Shown here in pieces: positions 52,063 to 59,991 of a DNA stretch of 64,000 bases. Source of the DNA: Bacteroides sp. CAG:443 (GTDB lineage: Bacteria > Bacteroidota > Bacteroidia > Bacteroidales > Bacteroidaceae); contig FR887808.1 in NCBI GenBank assembly GCA_000432735.1, forward strand, positions 9,900-73,899. Reading direction: 5' to 3'. The position numbers were made by a program, and so were the translations under genes. The notes under the pieces were generated by a model. That model saw only the letters and a list, made by a program, of their open reading frames with translations, was not told the origin of the DNA and made no database searches. The stretch's first letter is position 1, and every line of letters starts with the position of its first letter.

Positions 52063-53208
52063 TCAATGGTTGTGGGTGTGTGCAGGAATCGCATTGCTGG
52101 CAGCAGCCAGTTTCACGTGCATGGCTCCGGCGGTCACGACTTTCTCGCCTCCCTTCAGGCCTGAAAGGATTTCTACACGGGTACCGTCGCTCATGCCGAG
52201 TTTCACTTCCTGCTTCTTGTATCCTTCGGCATCTACCTGTAGGTATACGAAGTTCAGTCCCTGTTCTTCGGTAATGGCCGAAACGGGCAGACTGATGACT
52301 CCCTGCCGTTCTCCCGACAAGAGATAGACTTCGACGAAAGAGCCTGCCAGCATGTCGCCGCGGTTGTCAAATTCGAAAGTTACGGGAATATAGAACGATA
52401 CGTCGCCCGACGATTTGCCGTACGACAGCAGACGGCCTTTCAGGTCGTCCAGCCGGTAGACCTTGTTATCGTAAGGAGTAGTGAAATTGGCCGAAACAAT
52501 CGATTTCAGTTCGGCATAATAACGCTCGGATACCTCAGCCTTCAGTTGCAGGCGACGCGTCTGAGTGACGGTCAGCAAAGGCTGTCCCACAGTTACGTAG
52601 TCGCCTTCCTTTACCAAACACGACTTGACGTATCCTCCTATCGGCGACTTGACCGATACTCCCTTTCCGTCCTTGCTGGGCGAAAGGGCTTCGTAAGCGA
52701 TACGGGCATTTTCATAATTCTCTTTCAGCAGACTGAAATCTTTCTGCGAAACAATCTGCTTGTCCACCAGCTTGGCAGCACGTTCGTATTCACGCTTGGC
52801 CGTTTCATAGGCGATACGGGCACGCTTCACAGCATCTCCTTCCTGAATATGCTGCGAAGAAACTGTCAGCAGTGCTGTACCAGCGCCTACCTGCACCCCT
52901 TCGGTCAGCGGACGAGTAAAGTTCACTACCCCCGACACACTTGCCACAACGGTAGCCTCATCTCCCTGAGCCGCCAGAATCTGTCCACTGGTGGCAATCA
53001 CACTCCGGAACGTACCGGGCTGTACCTCCTCTACCTTTACTCCGGCTGCCTTTGCCTTTTCCGGAGTCAATATAATTTCATCGGAATGAACTGCATGTGC
53101 TTCCTTCGCTTCAGCCTCCGCTTCATGATCATGGTCATGTTCTTCATGACCTCCACAAGCTCCCAGCATACACGCTGCCAGAGCTCCCATCCATATATAA
53201 CGCTTCAT
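52063..53208 (-). CDS. Efflux RND periplasmic adaptor (CusB-like) with His-rich ends
   Basis: A 381-residue membrane-fusion lipoprotein (MKRYIWMGALAACMLGAC, Cys 18). A His/Glu-rich stretch (GGHEEHDHDHEAEAEAKEAHAVH) follows the lipid anchor, then beta-barrel, lipoyl and alpha-hairpin regions (FTRPLTEGVQVGAGTALLTVS, about 95-210) and a C-terminal His tail (PAHTHNH). The His clusters fit metal capture for delivery to the pump. It is the first gene of the operon, 47 nt before the pump gene, under a promoter with a palindromic operator. Confidence 0.92.
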   Translation of the reverse strand: MKRYIWMGALAACMLGACGGHEEHDHDHEAEAEAKEAHAVHSDEIILTPEKAKAAGVKVEEVQPGTFRSVIATSGQILAAQGDEATVVASVSGVVNFTRPLTEGVQVGAGTALLTVSSQHIQEGDAVKRARIAYETAKREYERAAKLVDKQIVSQKDFSLLKENYENARIAYEALSPSKDGKGVSVKSPIGGYVKSCLVKEGDYVTVGQPLLTVTQTRRLQLKAEVSERYYAELKSIVSANFTTPYDNKVYRLDDLKGRLLSYGKSSGDVSFYIPVTFEFDNRGDMLAGSFVEVYLLSGERQGVISLPVSAITEEQGLNFVYLQVDAEGYKKQEVKLGMSDGTRVEILSGLKGGEKVVTAGAMHVKLAAASNAIPAHTHNH

Positions 53209-53262
53209 TTGAATGTAAATATAATTAATGTATTAAACACAACGATTTAGCTATCCGCACCA

Positions 53263-53298
53263 CAAAGGTACGGATGTTCTGCTGCAACCGGGTTGCAG
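53263..53298 (-). promoter_or_regulatory. Promoter and palindromic operator of the efflux operon
   Basis: On the minus strand a TACCTTTG -7 element (53263-53270) is preceded 11 bp upstream by a perfect palindrome CTGCAACC-C-GGTTGCAG (53282-53298), covering the -20 to -36 region. This position fits a repressor or metal sensor site. The same palindrome could also act as a weak plus-strand terminator (TTTTT follows), but no plus-strand gene ends here. Confidence 0.6.
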
Positions 53299-53302
53299 TT
53301 TT

Positions 53303-53731
53303 TCATACACAAATTACAGAAGCGGGGGGAGCGCGCAGTCCTGCTACCTGAACAAAATAATGTGCATGCAGGCTCTCTACATACAGCGCCCAGTCGGCAT
53401 CAGCCTCATCAGCCGGTAGAGCCAGTACATGCAGTACAGGAATTAACGGATAAAGTATGGAATAAAAAGAATAATCGGGAGCAATGTCGGACAAATGCTG
53501 GTCGGGCGTACCGCACTGAAAATGAGTTACACAAGTACTACCGCACGAATGGCGGTCGGCATCATCGCTATGATGCATGTTTCCGCTGCATGTTTCCGTG
53601 CTACCGTACGAAACCAGATCGGACGACAAGCAGAATATTTCCGAATGATGATGGTGCGGAAGTACCTGGGCAACCAGCATCAGCATGCAGATTACCAGCA
53701 AAACATACGATTTTAACTTCCGCTTCATCAT
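53303..53731 (-). CDS. His/Cys-rich DUF6769-like exported protein
   Basis: A 142-residue protein with an N-terminal hydrophobic segment (LKSYVLLVICMLMLVAQVLP) followed directly by HHHHSEIFC and further Cys/His residues (CSGNMHHSDDADRHSCGSTCVTHFQCG). It resembles the DUF6769 family that accompanies metal efflux genes in Bacteroidales. The metal-binding appearance and its position just upstream of the CusBAC-like operon suggest a role in sensing or buffering the exported metal. It is 26 nt after the CBS-domain gene and may be read from that unit. Confidence 0.72.
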   Translation of the reverse strand: MMKRKLKSYVLLVICMLMLVAQVLPHHHHSEIFCLSSDLVSYGSTETCSGNMHHSDDADRHSCGSTCVTHFQCGTPDQHLSDIAPDYSFYSILYPLIPVLHVLALPADEADADWALYVESLHAHYFVQVAGLRAPPASVICV

Positions 53732-53757
53732 CCGTTTGTTATTTAATGATTCTAAAA

Positions 53758-54462
53758 TCAGGCTTCTTCATCACCATTGTCTTCGGCTATGGGAGTCGTG
53801 ACCAGTACCTTGTCGATACGTGCCCCGTCCATGTCGACCACCTCGAAAGTAAATCCATTCCAGTCGAGTGTTTCACCGCTGGTAGGGATATGCTGCAATT
53901 CTTTCAGGATCAATCCTCCCAAGGTATGATATTCCGAAGTCTCGAACAAGTCGCTACGCTTGAAGTAGCACAAGAAGTCGTACAGCGAGCACTGTCCGTC
54001 TACCAGCCAGCCTTCCTTGTTCACCCGCTTGATGATATCGGGTTCCTCACCCGGATCGTCTACGTTACCTACCAGACCTTCCAGAATATCGCGCAGGGTA
54101 ATGATACCTGTACATACACCGAACTCGTCACAAACCAGTCCACGACTGATTTTCTGAATCTTCATCTGTTCAAGCACCTTATACACATTCATGCTCTCAT
54201 GGAAGTAGGCCGGCTCATGAATCAGCGAAGCCAGCTTGAAGTCGGGTTTCGACAAGTGTACCACCAGGTCCTTCAGGTTGACGATACCCTTCACATGATC
54301 CAGGTCACCGTCGGCTATCGGATAAAACTCGAACAAGTTTTCGTTCACCACCGCTCTTACCTCGTCGGCAGTCATGTCCATATCCAGCCATACAATGTCA
54401 CTTTTGTGCGTCATGATGGAGCTCACCTTCAAGTCGCCCAGCAGGAATACACGCTGCATCAT
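53758..54462 (-). CDS. C-terminal half of a split CNNM/CorC-type transporter (CBS pair and CorC_HlyC)
   Basis: 234 residues: two CBS domains (about 10-125, SIMTHKSDIVWLDMDMTADEV, GLVCDEFGVCTGIITLRDILEGLVG) and a CorC_HlyC domain (about 150-225). Alone it lacks membrane helices. It lies in the same reading frame as the membrane half at 54472-55092, separated only by TGA and three codons; ATG at 54460-54462 could restart translation. In intact relatives both halves form one hemolysin/CorC family protein of roughly 430 residues. Whether the split is functional is unknown. Confidence 0.82.
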   Translation of the reverse strand: MMQRVFLLGDLKVSSIMTHKSDIVWLDMDMTADEVRAVVNENLFEFYPIADGDLDHVKGIVNLKDLVVHLSKPDFKLASLIHEPAYFHESMNVYKVLEQMKIQKISRGLVCDEFGVCTGIITLRDILEGLVGNVDDPGEEPDIIKRVNKEGWLVDGQCSLYDFLCYFKRSDLFETSEYHTLGGLILKELQHIPTSGETLDWNGFTFEVVDMDGARIDKVLVTTPIAEDNGDEEA

Positions 54463-54519
54463 GTCTTTCTCTCACGGATGAAATACACGCTGCATAATGT
54501 CATTCTCTACCGGCTGAAC
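54448..54519 (-). repeat. 36-bp tandem duplication that introduces a stop in the CNNM gene
   Basis: Positions 54448-54483 and 54484-54519 align without gaps at 31 of 36 bases. In coding sense the upstream copy reads QPVENDIMQRVF and the downstream copy HP-stop-EKDMMQRVF, so GTA (Val) corresponds to TGA. The duplication keeps frame (12 codons); the substitution causes the stop. Confidence 0.85.
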
Positions 54520-55092
54520 CTCTCCTTCTTCGGTTCCCTCCTCAATGATAGACTTGATTTCCTCCTCGGTCACCTTGTTGTCGGCTTCCTTGATATTCAG
54601 CAGATTGAAAATAAGTTCCGTACTCTTGGAAAGCAACCATACGAACGGCAAGGCGATAGTAGCAAGTACCCTCATAGGACGCGCCATCACCTTGGCAGCC
54701 TTCTCGGCCACGCTCATGCCGATACGTTTCGGTACCAGTTCTCCGAAAATAATCGTCAGGTAAGTTACTATCACAACGATGACACCCTGAGCCAGTGCAG
54801 CGGCGTAAGTAGTAGAAACGCCCCACGAAATCATGGTTTCGGTCAGGTCGGAAGCAATCCGGTTGCCCGAATAGATACCGGTCAAAATACCAATCAGGGT
54901 AATTCCGATTTGTACAGTAGAAAGAAAGCGATCAGGGTCATTAGCCAGTTTCAAAGCGACCTTTGCAGACTTGCTACCCTTCTTCGCATCGGAAGAAAGC
55001 CGAGATTTACGAGCTGATATTAATGCTACCTCGGACATAGCGAAGATACCGTTAAGTACTATCAACCCGATAATTATGATTATCTCATCCAT
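54472..55092 (-). CDS. N-terminal half of a split CNNM/CorC-type transporter (membrane domain)
   Basis: 206 residues: the CNNM (DUF21) membrane domain with about four hydrophobic segments (MDEIIIIIGLIVLNGIFAMSEVALISARKSRL, QIGITLIGILTGIYSGN, GVIVVIVTYLTIIFGELVPKRIG, LATIALPFVWLLSK) and the acidic linker EEEIKSIIEEGTEEGEVQPVE. It stops at TGA (54472-54474) before the CBS domains. The start at 55092 is supported by a TATATTTG -7 element at 55116-55123; an ATG at 55161 lies upstream of it. Relatives are Mg2+/cation exporters. Confidence 0.85.
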   Translation of the reverse strand: MDEIIIIIGLIVLNGIFAMSEVALISARKSRLSSDAKKGSKSAKVALKLANDPDRFLSTVQIGITLIGILTGIYSGNRIASDLTETMISWGVSTTYAAALAQGVIVVIVTYLTIIFGELVPKRIGMSVAEKAAKVMARPMRVLATIALPFVWLLSKSTELIFNLLNIKEADNKVTEEEIKSIIEEGTEEGEVQPVENDIMQRVFHP

Positions 55093-55115
55093 ATAAAAAA
55101 ACTGTGTTTGCCTGA

Positions 55116-55123
55116 CAAATATA
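55116..55123 (-). promoter_or_regulatory. Promoter -7 element of the CNNM gene
   Basis: TATATTTG on the minus strand, 24 nt before the start at 55092. Confidence 0.6.
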
Positions 55124-55324
55124 ACGGAATGTTCCATGACTATAAAAGATAATTTATACAATTAAACAGTTTTAACAAAAAAACCTTATCAGAGGTTATA
55201 ATCCGTACATTTTGCTCTCAAACAGAATACATTTCTGTAAATACTGCTAGCTTTTTCCACCGGTTTACGATGATTGAGCCTTCCGATTTTTGCCTGCCGC
55301 TACATTTTCTAAGCGTAAAATCCC

Positions 55325-55332
55325 TATCTTTG
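55325..55332 (+). promoter_or_regulatory. Promoter -7 element of the gene at 55350
   Basis: TATCTTTG, 18 nt before the start codon; it rules out the in-frame ATG at 55290 as the start. Confidence 0.6.
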
Positions 55333-55349
55333 GCGCAAAAATCGAAAAA

Positions 55350-55925
55350 ATGGATACAGAATACTTAAATTACTTTGAAGAAAAATTGCAGCAGGAGCTG
55401 CTGCGCCTGTGTACCAATTACGGCGTACTGGGCGGCACTCTGCTGGCAACCGACGATATTGATGCCCGCTGGAACGACCTGGCACCCGAATACATGGCCG
55501 ATGCCGTACAGCAGATACGCGACTATCCCATCGTATCGGTGGCGTGGGCTGCTTATCTGGGACTGGCTGTTGCCGCTGAATGGGATGACGACTGGGGCAG
55601 CTATACACAGGCTCCTTACCACTCGTACTACGGCGAACAGGCGTTCGACGACATGGATGAACACATCGTACACGACTTTCTGGAGCTGCCGCTCGACGGC
55701 GAAGAGGCGGAACAACTGGCCAACATCATCCGCCGCTGCGGACAGACTACCGTAGGCATGATACGCCACGAACAGATCGAGCCGCAAAGCCCGCTGGCCT
55801 TCCACATCTTTGCCCGTGCCTGCCGTGCGATGTTCCGCATCGGTGCCGCCATCGAGCTGAAACGTCTGGGATACAAGTTCGAGAAAGTAGAATTAGGACG
55901 GAATTTGAACGAGTTGCCCTCTTAA
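55350..55925 (+). CDS. Conserved hypothetical protein
   Basis: A 191-residue acidic soluble protein (MDTEYLNYFEEKLQQELLRLC). It is mostly helical by appearance, with an aromatic and acidic middle (AAEWDDDWGSYTQAPYHSYYGEQAFDDMDEHIVHDFLEL) and the C-terminal CRAMFRIGAAIELKRLGYKFEKVELGRN. I do not recognise a function. It lies 66 nt upstream of aroA, which has its own promoter within the end of this gene's spacer. Confidence 0.75.
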   Translation: MDTEYLNYFEEKLQQELLRLCTNYGVLGGTLLATDDIDARWNDLAPEYMADAVQQIRDYPIVSVAWAAYLGLAVAAEWDDDWGSYTQAPYHSYYGEQAFDDMDEHIVHDFLELPLDGEEAEQLANIIRRCGQTTVGMIRHEQIEPQSPLAFHIFARACRAMFRIGAAIELKRLGYKFEKVELGRNLNELPS

Positions 55926-55941
55926 ATTCTTCCTTTTTTCG

Positions 55942-55949
55942 TATCTTTG
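55942..55949 (+). promoter_or_regulatory. aroA promoter -7 element
   Basis: TATCTTTG, 42 nt before the start codon at 55992. Confidence 0.6.
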
Positions 55950-55991
55950 CGCATCACTAGATCTGTAAACAATCAAGAAACAACATATAGC

Positions 55992-57224
55992 ATGAAGCGG
56001 ATAAAAGTTACATCTCCCCGTGAGATAAACGCCGGCATCCAGTTGCCTTCGTCGAAAAGCATCTGCAACCGCGCACTGATCATCAATGCCCTTGCCAAAG
56101 GGAACTGTCCTCCGGGAAATCTGTCCGACTGTGACGATACGCGTGTCATGGTACAGGCCTTGCAGCAACTGCCTCCCATCATCGACATCATGGCGGCAGG
56201 TACGGCAATGCGCTTTCTGACGGCTTTCCTCGCCGTAAGCGAAGGTACACACATCATTACCGGTACCCAGCGCATGCAGCAGCGTCCCATCAGCATTCTG
56301 GTAAACGCTCTACGTGCCTTAGGAGCCGACGTGGAATATACCGGCAACGAGGGTTTCCCGCCACTGCGGATTACGGGACGCAAGCTGGTGAACAGCGAAG
56401 TGACCTTGCCCGGAAACGTCAGTTCGCAATACATCTCTGCCCTGCTGATGATAGGTCCGGTCCTGAAGAACGGACTGAAGCTCACGCTGACGGGAGAAAT
56501 CGTATCGCGTCCGTACATCGACCTTACCCTAAAACTGATGCACGACTTCGGTGCCTGCGTAACATGGACAGCCGAAAATCAGCTGGAAGTAAAGCCTCAG
56601 CCTTACCGGGCGATACCCTATTACGTAGAAAGCGACTGGAGCGCAGCTTCGTACTGGTATGAGATCTGCGCGCTGTCGGAAAAAGCGACTGTCTGCCTGC
56701 CGGGACTGTTCCAAGAGAGCCCGCAAGGCGACTCGGAAGTGGCACGTCTGTTCGAGCAGCTGGGTGTGGAAACCGTTTACGGCAAACGAGAAGTGACTCT
56801 CCGCAAGACGGGAAAGGTGACAGCCCGCATGGAGTACGATTTCGTCAACCAGCCGGATCTGGCACAGACGTTCGTGGTAACTTGTGCGGTGATGGGTATT
56901 CCGTTCCGCTTCTCCGGCCTGCAAAGCCTGAAGATCAAGGAAACCGACCGCATCGCTGCCCTGATAACTGAAATGAAGAAATTGGGATACGTCATCACGG
57001 AAAGTGAAGGTTCCGTCCTGTCATGGGACGGTACACGCTGCACTCCCGAGGCTGTTCCTTGCATCGATACTTACGAAGACCACCGCATGGCCATGGCATT
57101 TGCCCCTGCCTGCATCCGGTTGGGAGATTTGTACATCAACCATCCGCAGGTCGTAACCAAATCATACCCGCACTACTGGGAGAACCTGATACAGGCGGGA
57201 TTTAATATCACAGAGGAGGAATAA
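55992..57224 (+). CDS. aroA: 3-phosphoshikimate 1-carboxyvinyltransferase (EPSP synthase)
   Basis: A 410-residue enzyme joining PEP to shikimate 3-phosphate, the sixth step of the shikimate pathway feeding the operon at the left end of the window. Motifs: LPSSKSICNRALI near residue 18, GTAMRFLTAFL for the PEP loop, RPISILVNALRALGADVEY, and the C-terminal KIKETDRIAALITEMKKLG and DTYEDHRMAMAFAPA. It is slightly shorter than E. coli AroA (427). The start at 55992 fits the family; an in-frame ATG at 55947 overlaps the promoter. It heads a likely run of genes through 58506. Confidence 0.93.
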   Translation: MKRIKVTSPREINAGIQLPSSKSICNRALIINALAKGNCPPGNLSDCDDTRVMVQALQQLPPIIDIMAAGTAMRFLTAFLAVSEGTHIITGTQRMQQRPISILVNALRALGADVEYTGNEGFPPLRITGRKLVNSEVTLPGNVSSQYISALLMIGPVLKNGLKLTLTGEIVSRPYIDLTLKLMHDFGACVTWTAENQLEVKPQPYRAIPYYVESDWSAASYWYEICALSEKATVCLPGLFQESPQGDSEVARLFEQLGVETVYGKREVTLRKTGKVTARMEYDFVNQPDLAQTFVVTCAVMGIPFRFSGLQSLKIKETDRIAALITEMKKLGYVITESEGSVLSWDGTRCTPEAVPCIDTYEDHRMAMAFAPACIRLGDLYINHPQVVTKSYPHYWENLIQAGFNITEEE

Positions 57225-57230
57225 ATCATC

Positions 57231-57650
57231 ATGTGGATACTGATCGTCATACTGGCAGGAGTCATCCTGTTCGGACTGATTGCCGGTTATTTCTACAACC
57301 GGAACATACAAAAGAAAATAGACCGTGGAGAGCTGAAGGAAGCTCCTCCCGTAGTAACGGTGGACAGTGAATGCTGCGGACAGCACCAGATTTGTGAAAA
57401 GGAAAGTCTGCTGGCTGCCGTGAGCAAACAGATAGAATATTACGACGACGAGGAGCTGGACCGTTTCAAGGGCCGTCCTTCCGACGGCTATTCGGAAGAG
57501 GAAATCGAAGAGTTCCGCGACATTCTGTACTCCATGCAGGAAGTCGACGTGGCAGGATGGAGCCGGAGCCTGCAACTCCGCGGCATCGAACTGCCCGACG
57601 AACTGAAAGACGAGCTTTTCCTTATCGTAGGCGAACGAAGGTTCCACTAA
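57231..57650 (+). CDS. Hypothetical protein with one N-terminal membrane helix
   Basis: 139 residues: one N-terminal transmembrane helix (MWILIVILAGVILFGLIAGYFY), then a soluble acidic part with a CC pair (SECCGQHQIC) and EEEIEEFRDILYSMQEVDVAGWSRSLQLRGIELPDELKDELFLIVGE. No family is recognised with confidence. It starts 6 nt after aroA and lies 40 nt before the ABC permease gene, so it is probably co-transcribed with both. Confidence 0.75.
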   Translation: MWILIVILAGVILFGLIAGYFYNRNIQKKIDRGELKEAPPVVTVDSECCGQHQICEKESLLAAVSKQIEYYDDEELDRFKGRPSDGYSEEEIEEFRDILYSMQEVDVAGWSRSLQLRGIELPDELKDELFLIVGERRFH

Positions 57651-57690
57651 TCTTCCCGCCCGGCCTGTTTCACTACCGAATACAACTATC

Positions 57691-58506
57691 ATGGATATAT
57701 TAGAACTGTTGCAATATACTTTTTTCCAGCATGCCCTGCTGGGCAGTCTGTTTGCCAGCATCGCCTGCGGCATCATCGGGACGTACATCGTTACCCGCCG
57801 ACTGGTATTCATCAGCGGAGGCATTACGCATGCTTCGTTTGGTGGTATCGGCATCGGACTTTATACGGGTATCTCTCCCCTGCTCACGGCTGCTGTCTTT
57901 GCGGTGTTGTCGGCCTTCGGTGTGGAATGGCTGAGCAAGCGGAGCGACATGCGCGAAGATTCTGCCATCGCCGTGTTCTGGACGTTCGGCATGGCTATCG
58001 GAATTATCTTCAGCTTTCTGGCTCCGGGATTCACTCCCGACCTGTCGTCGTTTCTGTTTGGAAACATCCTGACCATCACGCACAGCGATATTCTCCTGCT
58101 GGGTATCCTGAGTGTCGTGCTGATTGCATTCTTCTCGCTGTTCCTGCGTCCCATCGTGGCCATTGCTTTCGACCGCGAGTTCGCACGTTCGCAGCACCTG
58201 CCCGTGGCTACCTTCGAGTACCTGCTCATGATGTTCATCGCCCTGACCATCGTGTCGTGCCTGCGCATGGTAGGTATCGTGCTTGCCATCTCGCTGCTCA
58301 CCCTGCCGCAGATGACCGCCAATCTGTTTACCAACCGTTTCAAGAACATCATCTGGCTGTCCATCGGCATCGGCTACGTCAGTTGCCTGGGCGGACTGCT
58401 GTTCTCGTACAAATATCAGATTCCTTCGGGAGCTGCCATCATCTTTGTTTCGATTCTGATATACGTTGTAGCAAAAATCAGCCGGCAGTTCCGTAAACAG
58501 GAATAA
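57691..58506 (+). CDS. Metal ABC transporter permease (ZnuB/ABC-3 family)
   Basis: A 271-residue inner-membrane protein with about seven to eight helices matching the ABC-3 permeases for Zn2+/Mn2+/Fe2+ uptake (HALLGSLFASIACGIIGTYIVTRRLVFISGGITHASFGGIGIGLY; AIAFDREFARSQHLPVATFEYLLM; ISLLTLPQMTANLF). The cognate ATPase and binding protein are not next to it, so it must pair with subunits encoded elsewhere. The metal cannot be assigned; zinc is the commonest in this family. Confidence 0.9.
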   Translation: MDILELLQYTFFQHALLGSLFASIACGIIGTYIVTRRLVFISGGITHASFGGIGIGLYTGISPLLTAAVFAVLSAFGVEWLSKRSDMREDSAIAVFWTFGMAIGIIFSFLAPGFTPDLSSFLFGNILTITHSDILLLGILSVVLIAFFSLFLRPIVAIAFDREFARSQHLPVATFEYLLMMFIALTIVSCLRMVGIVLAISLLTLPQMTANLFTNRFKNIIWLSIGIGYVSCLGGLLFSYKYQIPSGAAIIFVSILIYVVAKISRQFRKQE

Positions 58507-58524
58507 TTATTCCCGATTTTTACT

Positions 58525-58532
58525 TACTTTTG
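58525..58532 (+). promoter_or_regulatory. tsaE promoter -7 element
   Basis: TACTTTTG, 25 nt before the tsaE start at 58557. Confidence 0.55.
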
Positions 58533-58556
58533 CAGTAATTCAAAAAACAGATACTT

Positions 58557-58982
58557 ATGGAAATAAAAATTACTTCTCTCGACCATATCCACGAGGCTGC
58601 CAAAGAATTTATCGCAGCCATGGGCGACAATACCGTGTTTGCTTTCTACGGAAAGATGGGAGCCGGCAAGACGACTTTCACCAAAGCTATATGCGAAGAA
58701 CTGGGAGTGACTGATGTCATCAACTCGCCGACATTCGCCATCGTCAACGAATACCGTTCCGATACTACCGGCGAACTGATTTATCACTTCGACTTCTATC
58801 GTATCAAGAAGCTGGAAGAGGTATACGACATGGGATACGAAGATTACTTCTACAGCGGTGCCTTGTGTTTCATCGAATGGCCGGAACTGATAGAAGACCT
58901 GCTGCCGGGCAATGCCGTAAAGGTATACATTGAGGAAAACGAAGACGGAAGCCGTACGGTCCGCTTCGACGCAGAAGAATAA
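58557..58982 (+). CDS. tsaE: tRNA threonylcarbamoyladenosine biosynthesis ATPase TsaE
   Basis: A 141-residue P-loop ATPase that assists TsaB/TsaD in making the t6A37 modification of ANN-decoding tRNAs. Walker A is GKMGAGKTTF (about residues 32-41). The family motifs NSPTFAIVNEY, YHFDFYRI and the C-terminal FIEWPELI follow. Length is typical. The next gene (58992) is 9 nt downstream and probably co-transcribed. Confidence 0.94.
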   Translation: MEIKITSLDHIHEAAKEFIAAMGDNTVFAFYGKMGAGKTTFTKAICEELGVTDVINSPTFAIVNEYRSDTTGELIYHFDFYRIKKLEEVYDMGYEDYFYSGALCFIEWPELIEDLLPGNAVKVYIEENEDGSRTVRFDAEE

Positions 58983-58991
58983 TCCCAAGCC

Positions 58992-59213
58992 ATGGCTACA
59001 CATTACGTTATACAGGCCATATTCGTCATCGTAGGGCTGCTGGCTGTTCTGGCCGCCTTGTTTAACTGGGACTGGTTCTTTACCGCCCGCAACACGCAGT
59101 TCATCGTTGCCAATGCGGGAAGAACGCGTGCACGCCTGTTCTATGCCGCCATCGGCTTGCTGATGATTGCCACAGGAGTATTCTTCTTCCTGTCTATTCA
59201 GGGATATGTTTGA
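58992..59213 (+). CDS. Immunity-17-like small membrane protein
   Basis: 73 residues with two hydrophobic helices (VIQAIFVIVGLLAVLAALF and ARLFYAAIGLLMIATGVFFFL) separated by NWDWFFTARNTQFIVANAGRTRA. This pattern is the Imm17 family, named as a putative polymorphic-toxin immunity protein. In Bacteroidales it is commonly found beside tsaE with no toxin gene, as here, so the immunity role is doubtful. Confidence 0.8.
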   Translation: MATHYVIQAIFVIVGLLAVLAALFNWDWFFTARNTQFIVANAGRTRARLFYAAIGLLMIATGVFFFLSIQGYV

Positions 59214-59227
59214 TAAAAACGGATATA

Positions 59228-59292
59228 GGGAGAACGTCGAAGGTTCTCCCTCAGAATCGACCGAAAATTTATACAAATTTTCGGTTTTTTTT
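59228..59292 (+). terminator. Double hairpin terminator after tsaE operon
   Basis: GGGAGAAC/GTTCTCCC (59228-59250) is followed by ACCGAAAATTT/AAATTTTCGGT (59260-59285) and a run of T. The second hairpin with its T-tract is the likely terminator. Confidence 0.82.
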
Positions 59293-59337
59293 ACAAAAAC
59301 CAAAAATGTCGAGAGGCTTTTCAGAAAGGATAAACGA

Positions 59338-59991
59338 CTATTCTTCCAATGTATAGGTTTCATCGTAAATATCTCTCAGGTTCCTGCCGTCGAATAACCA
59401 ATATCCGGTAGGCTGAACTGCATGAGTAATATTCAACAGCTTTTTAGTTACTCCCGTCAAAGAGTAAATCTCCCCTTGGAACATGACTTTTTTCTCATCT
59501 ACGATAGTTACAATTACCGAAGGGTCCTTAACAAATACCAACGTATCTCCTTTCTTCATTCCCATCTCAAAATAATTAAGAGGCGGACGACGAGAAGAAT
59601 GTATCTTCTCGGAAGCTGATTTATCTTCGGTTGTCAAGTCATTATCTATTTCTTCAGTTATTTCCTGTGTAACGTCTTCCCTATTAAACAATTCCAAAAT
59701 AGCCATTGCCTGCTCTGGCTTTATTTGAAAAAATTCACGATTTATATTGATACGATTAGGAGCAAAAGCCGTGTGTAAAGCTTTTTCAATTTTAGCACAG
59801 TCGGAAGCCTTTACTTTACATGCATATTTACACTCGAACGGTACTGGAACACCTGTACCATATAATTCACGCATACGAGCATCCAAATTATCTCTCGTTG
59901 TCATACCTATCTTTACTAATCCCGGCATAGCTGGATTAGTAAGTACATAGACTATTCCGTAATTTGCTTGTTTCGTGTTCATCACAGACAT
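59338..59991 (-). CDS. GIY-YIG nuclease family protein (T5orf172/Mug113-like)
   Basis: 217 residues. The N-terminal about 95 residues form a GIY-YIG-type domain (YGIVYVLTNPAMPGLVKIGMTT, RMRELYGTG, KIEKALHTAFA, REFFQI). The middle is acidic and low complexity. The C-terminal part resembles the DUF4357-like domain often attached to such nucleases (VMFQGEIYSLTGVTKKLLNI, GYWLFDGRNLRDIYDE). It is AT-rich relative to its neighbours and stands alone, facing the tsaE operon, so recent acquisition is possible. Its role could be DNA repair or restriction; unknown. Confidence 0.8.
   Translation of the reverse strand: MSVMNTKQANYGIVYVLTNPAMPGLVKIGMTTRDNLDARMRELYGTGVPVPFECKYACKVKASDCAKIEKALHTAFAPNRININREFFQIKPEQAMAILELFNREDVTQEITEEIDNDLTTEDKSASEKIHSSRRPPLNYFEMGMKKGDTLVFVKDPSVIVTIVDEKKVMFQGEIYSLTGVTKKLLNITHAVQPTGYWLFDGRNLRDIYDETYTLEE

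Noticed and set aside
58992..59213. Polymorphic toxin-immunity module at the Imm17-like gene
   Set aside because: No toxin gene, secretion marker or adjacent repeat module is present; the neighbour is tsaE, a housekeeping gene.
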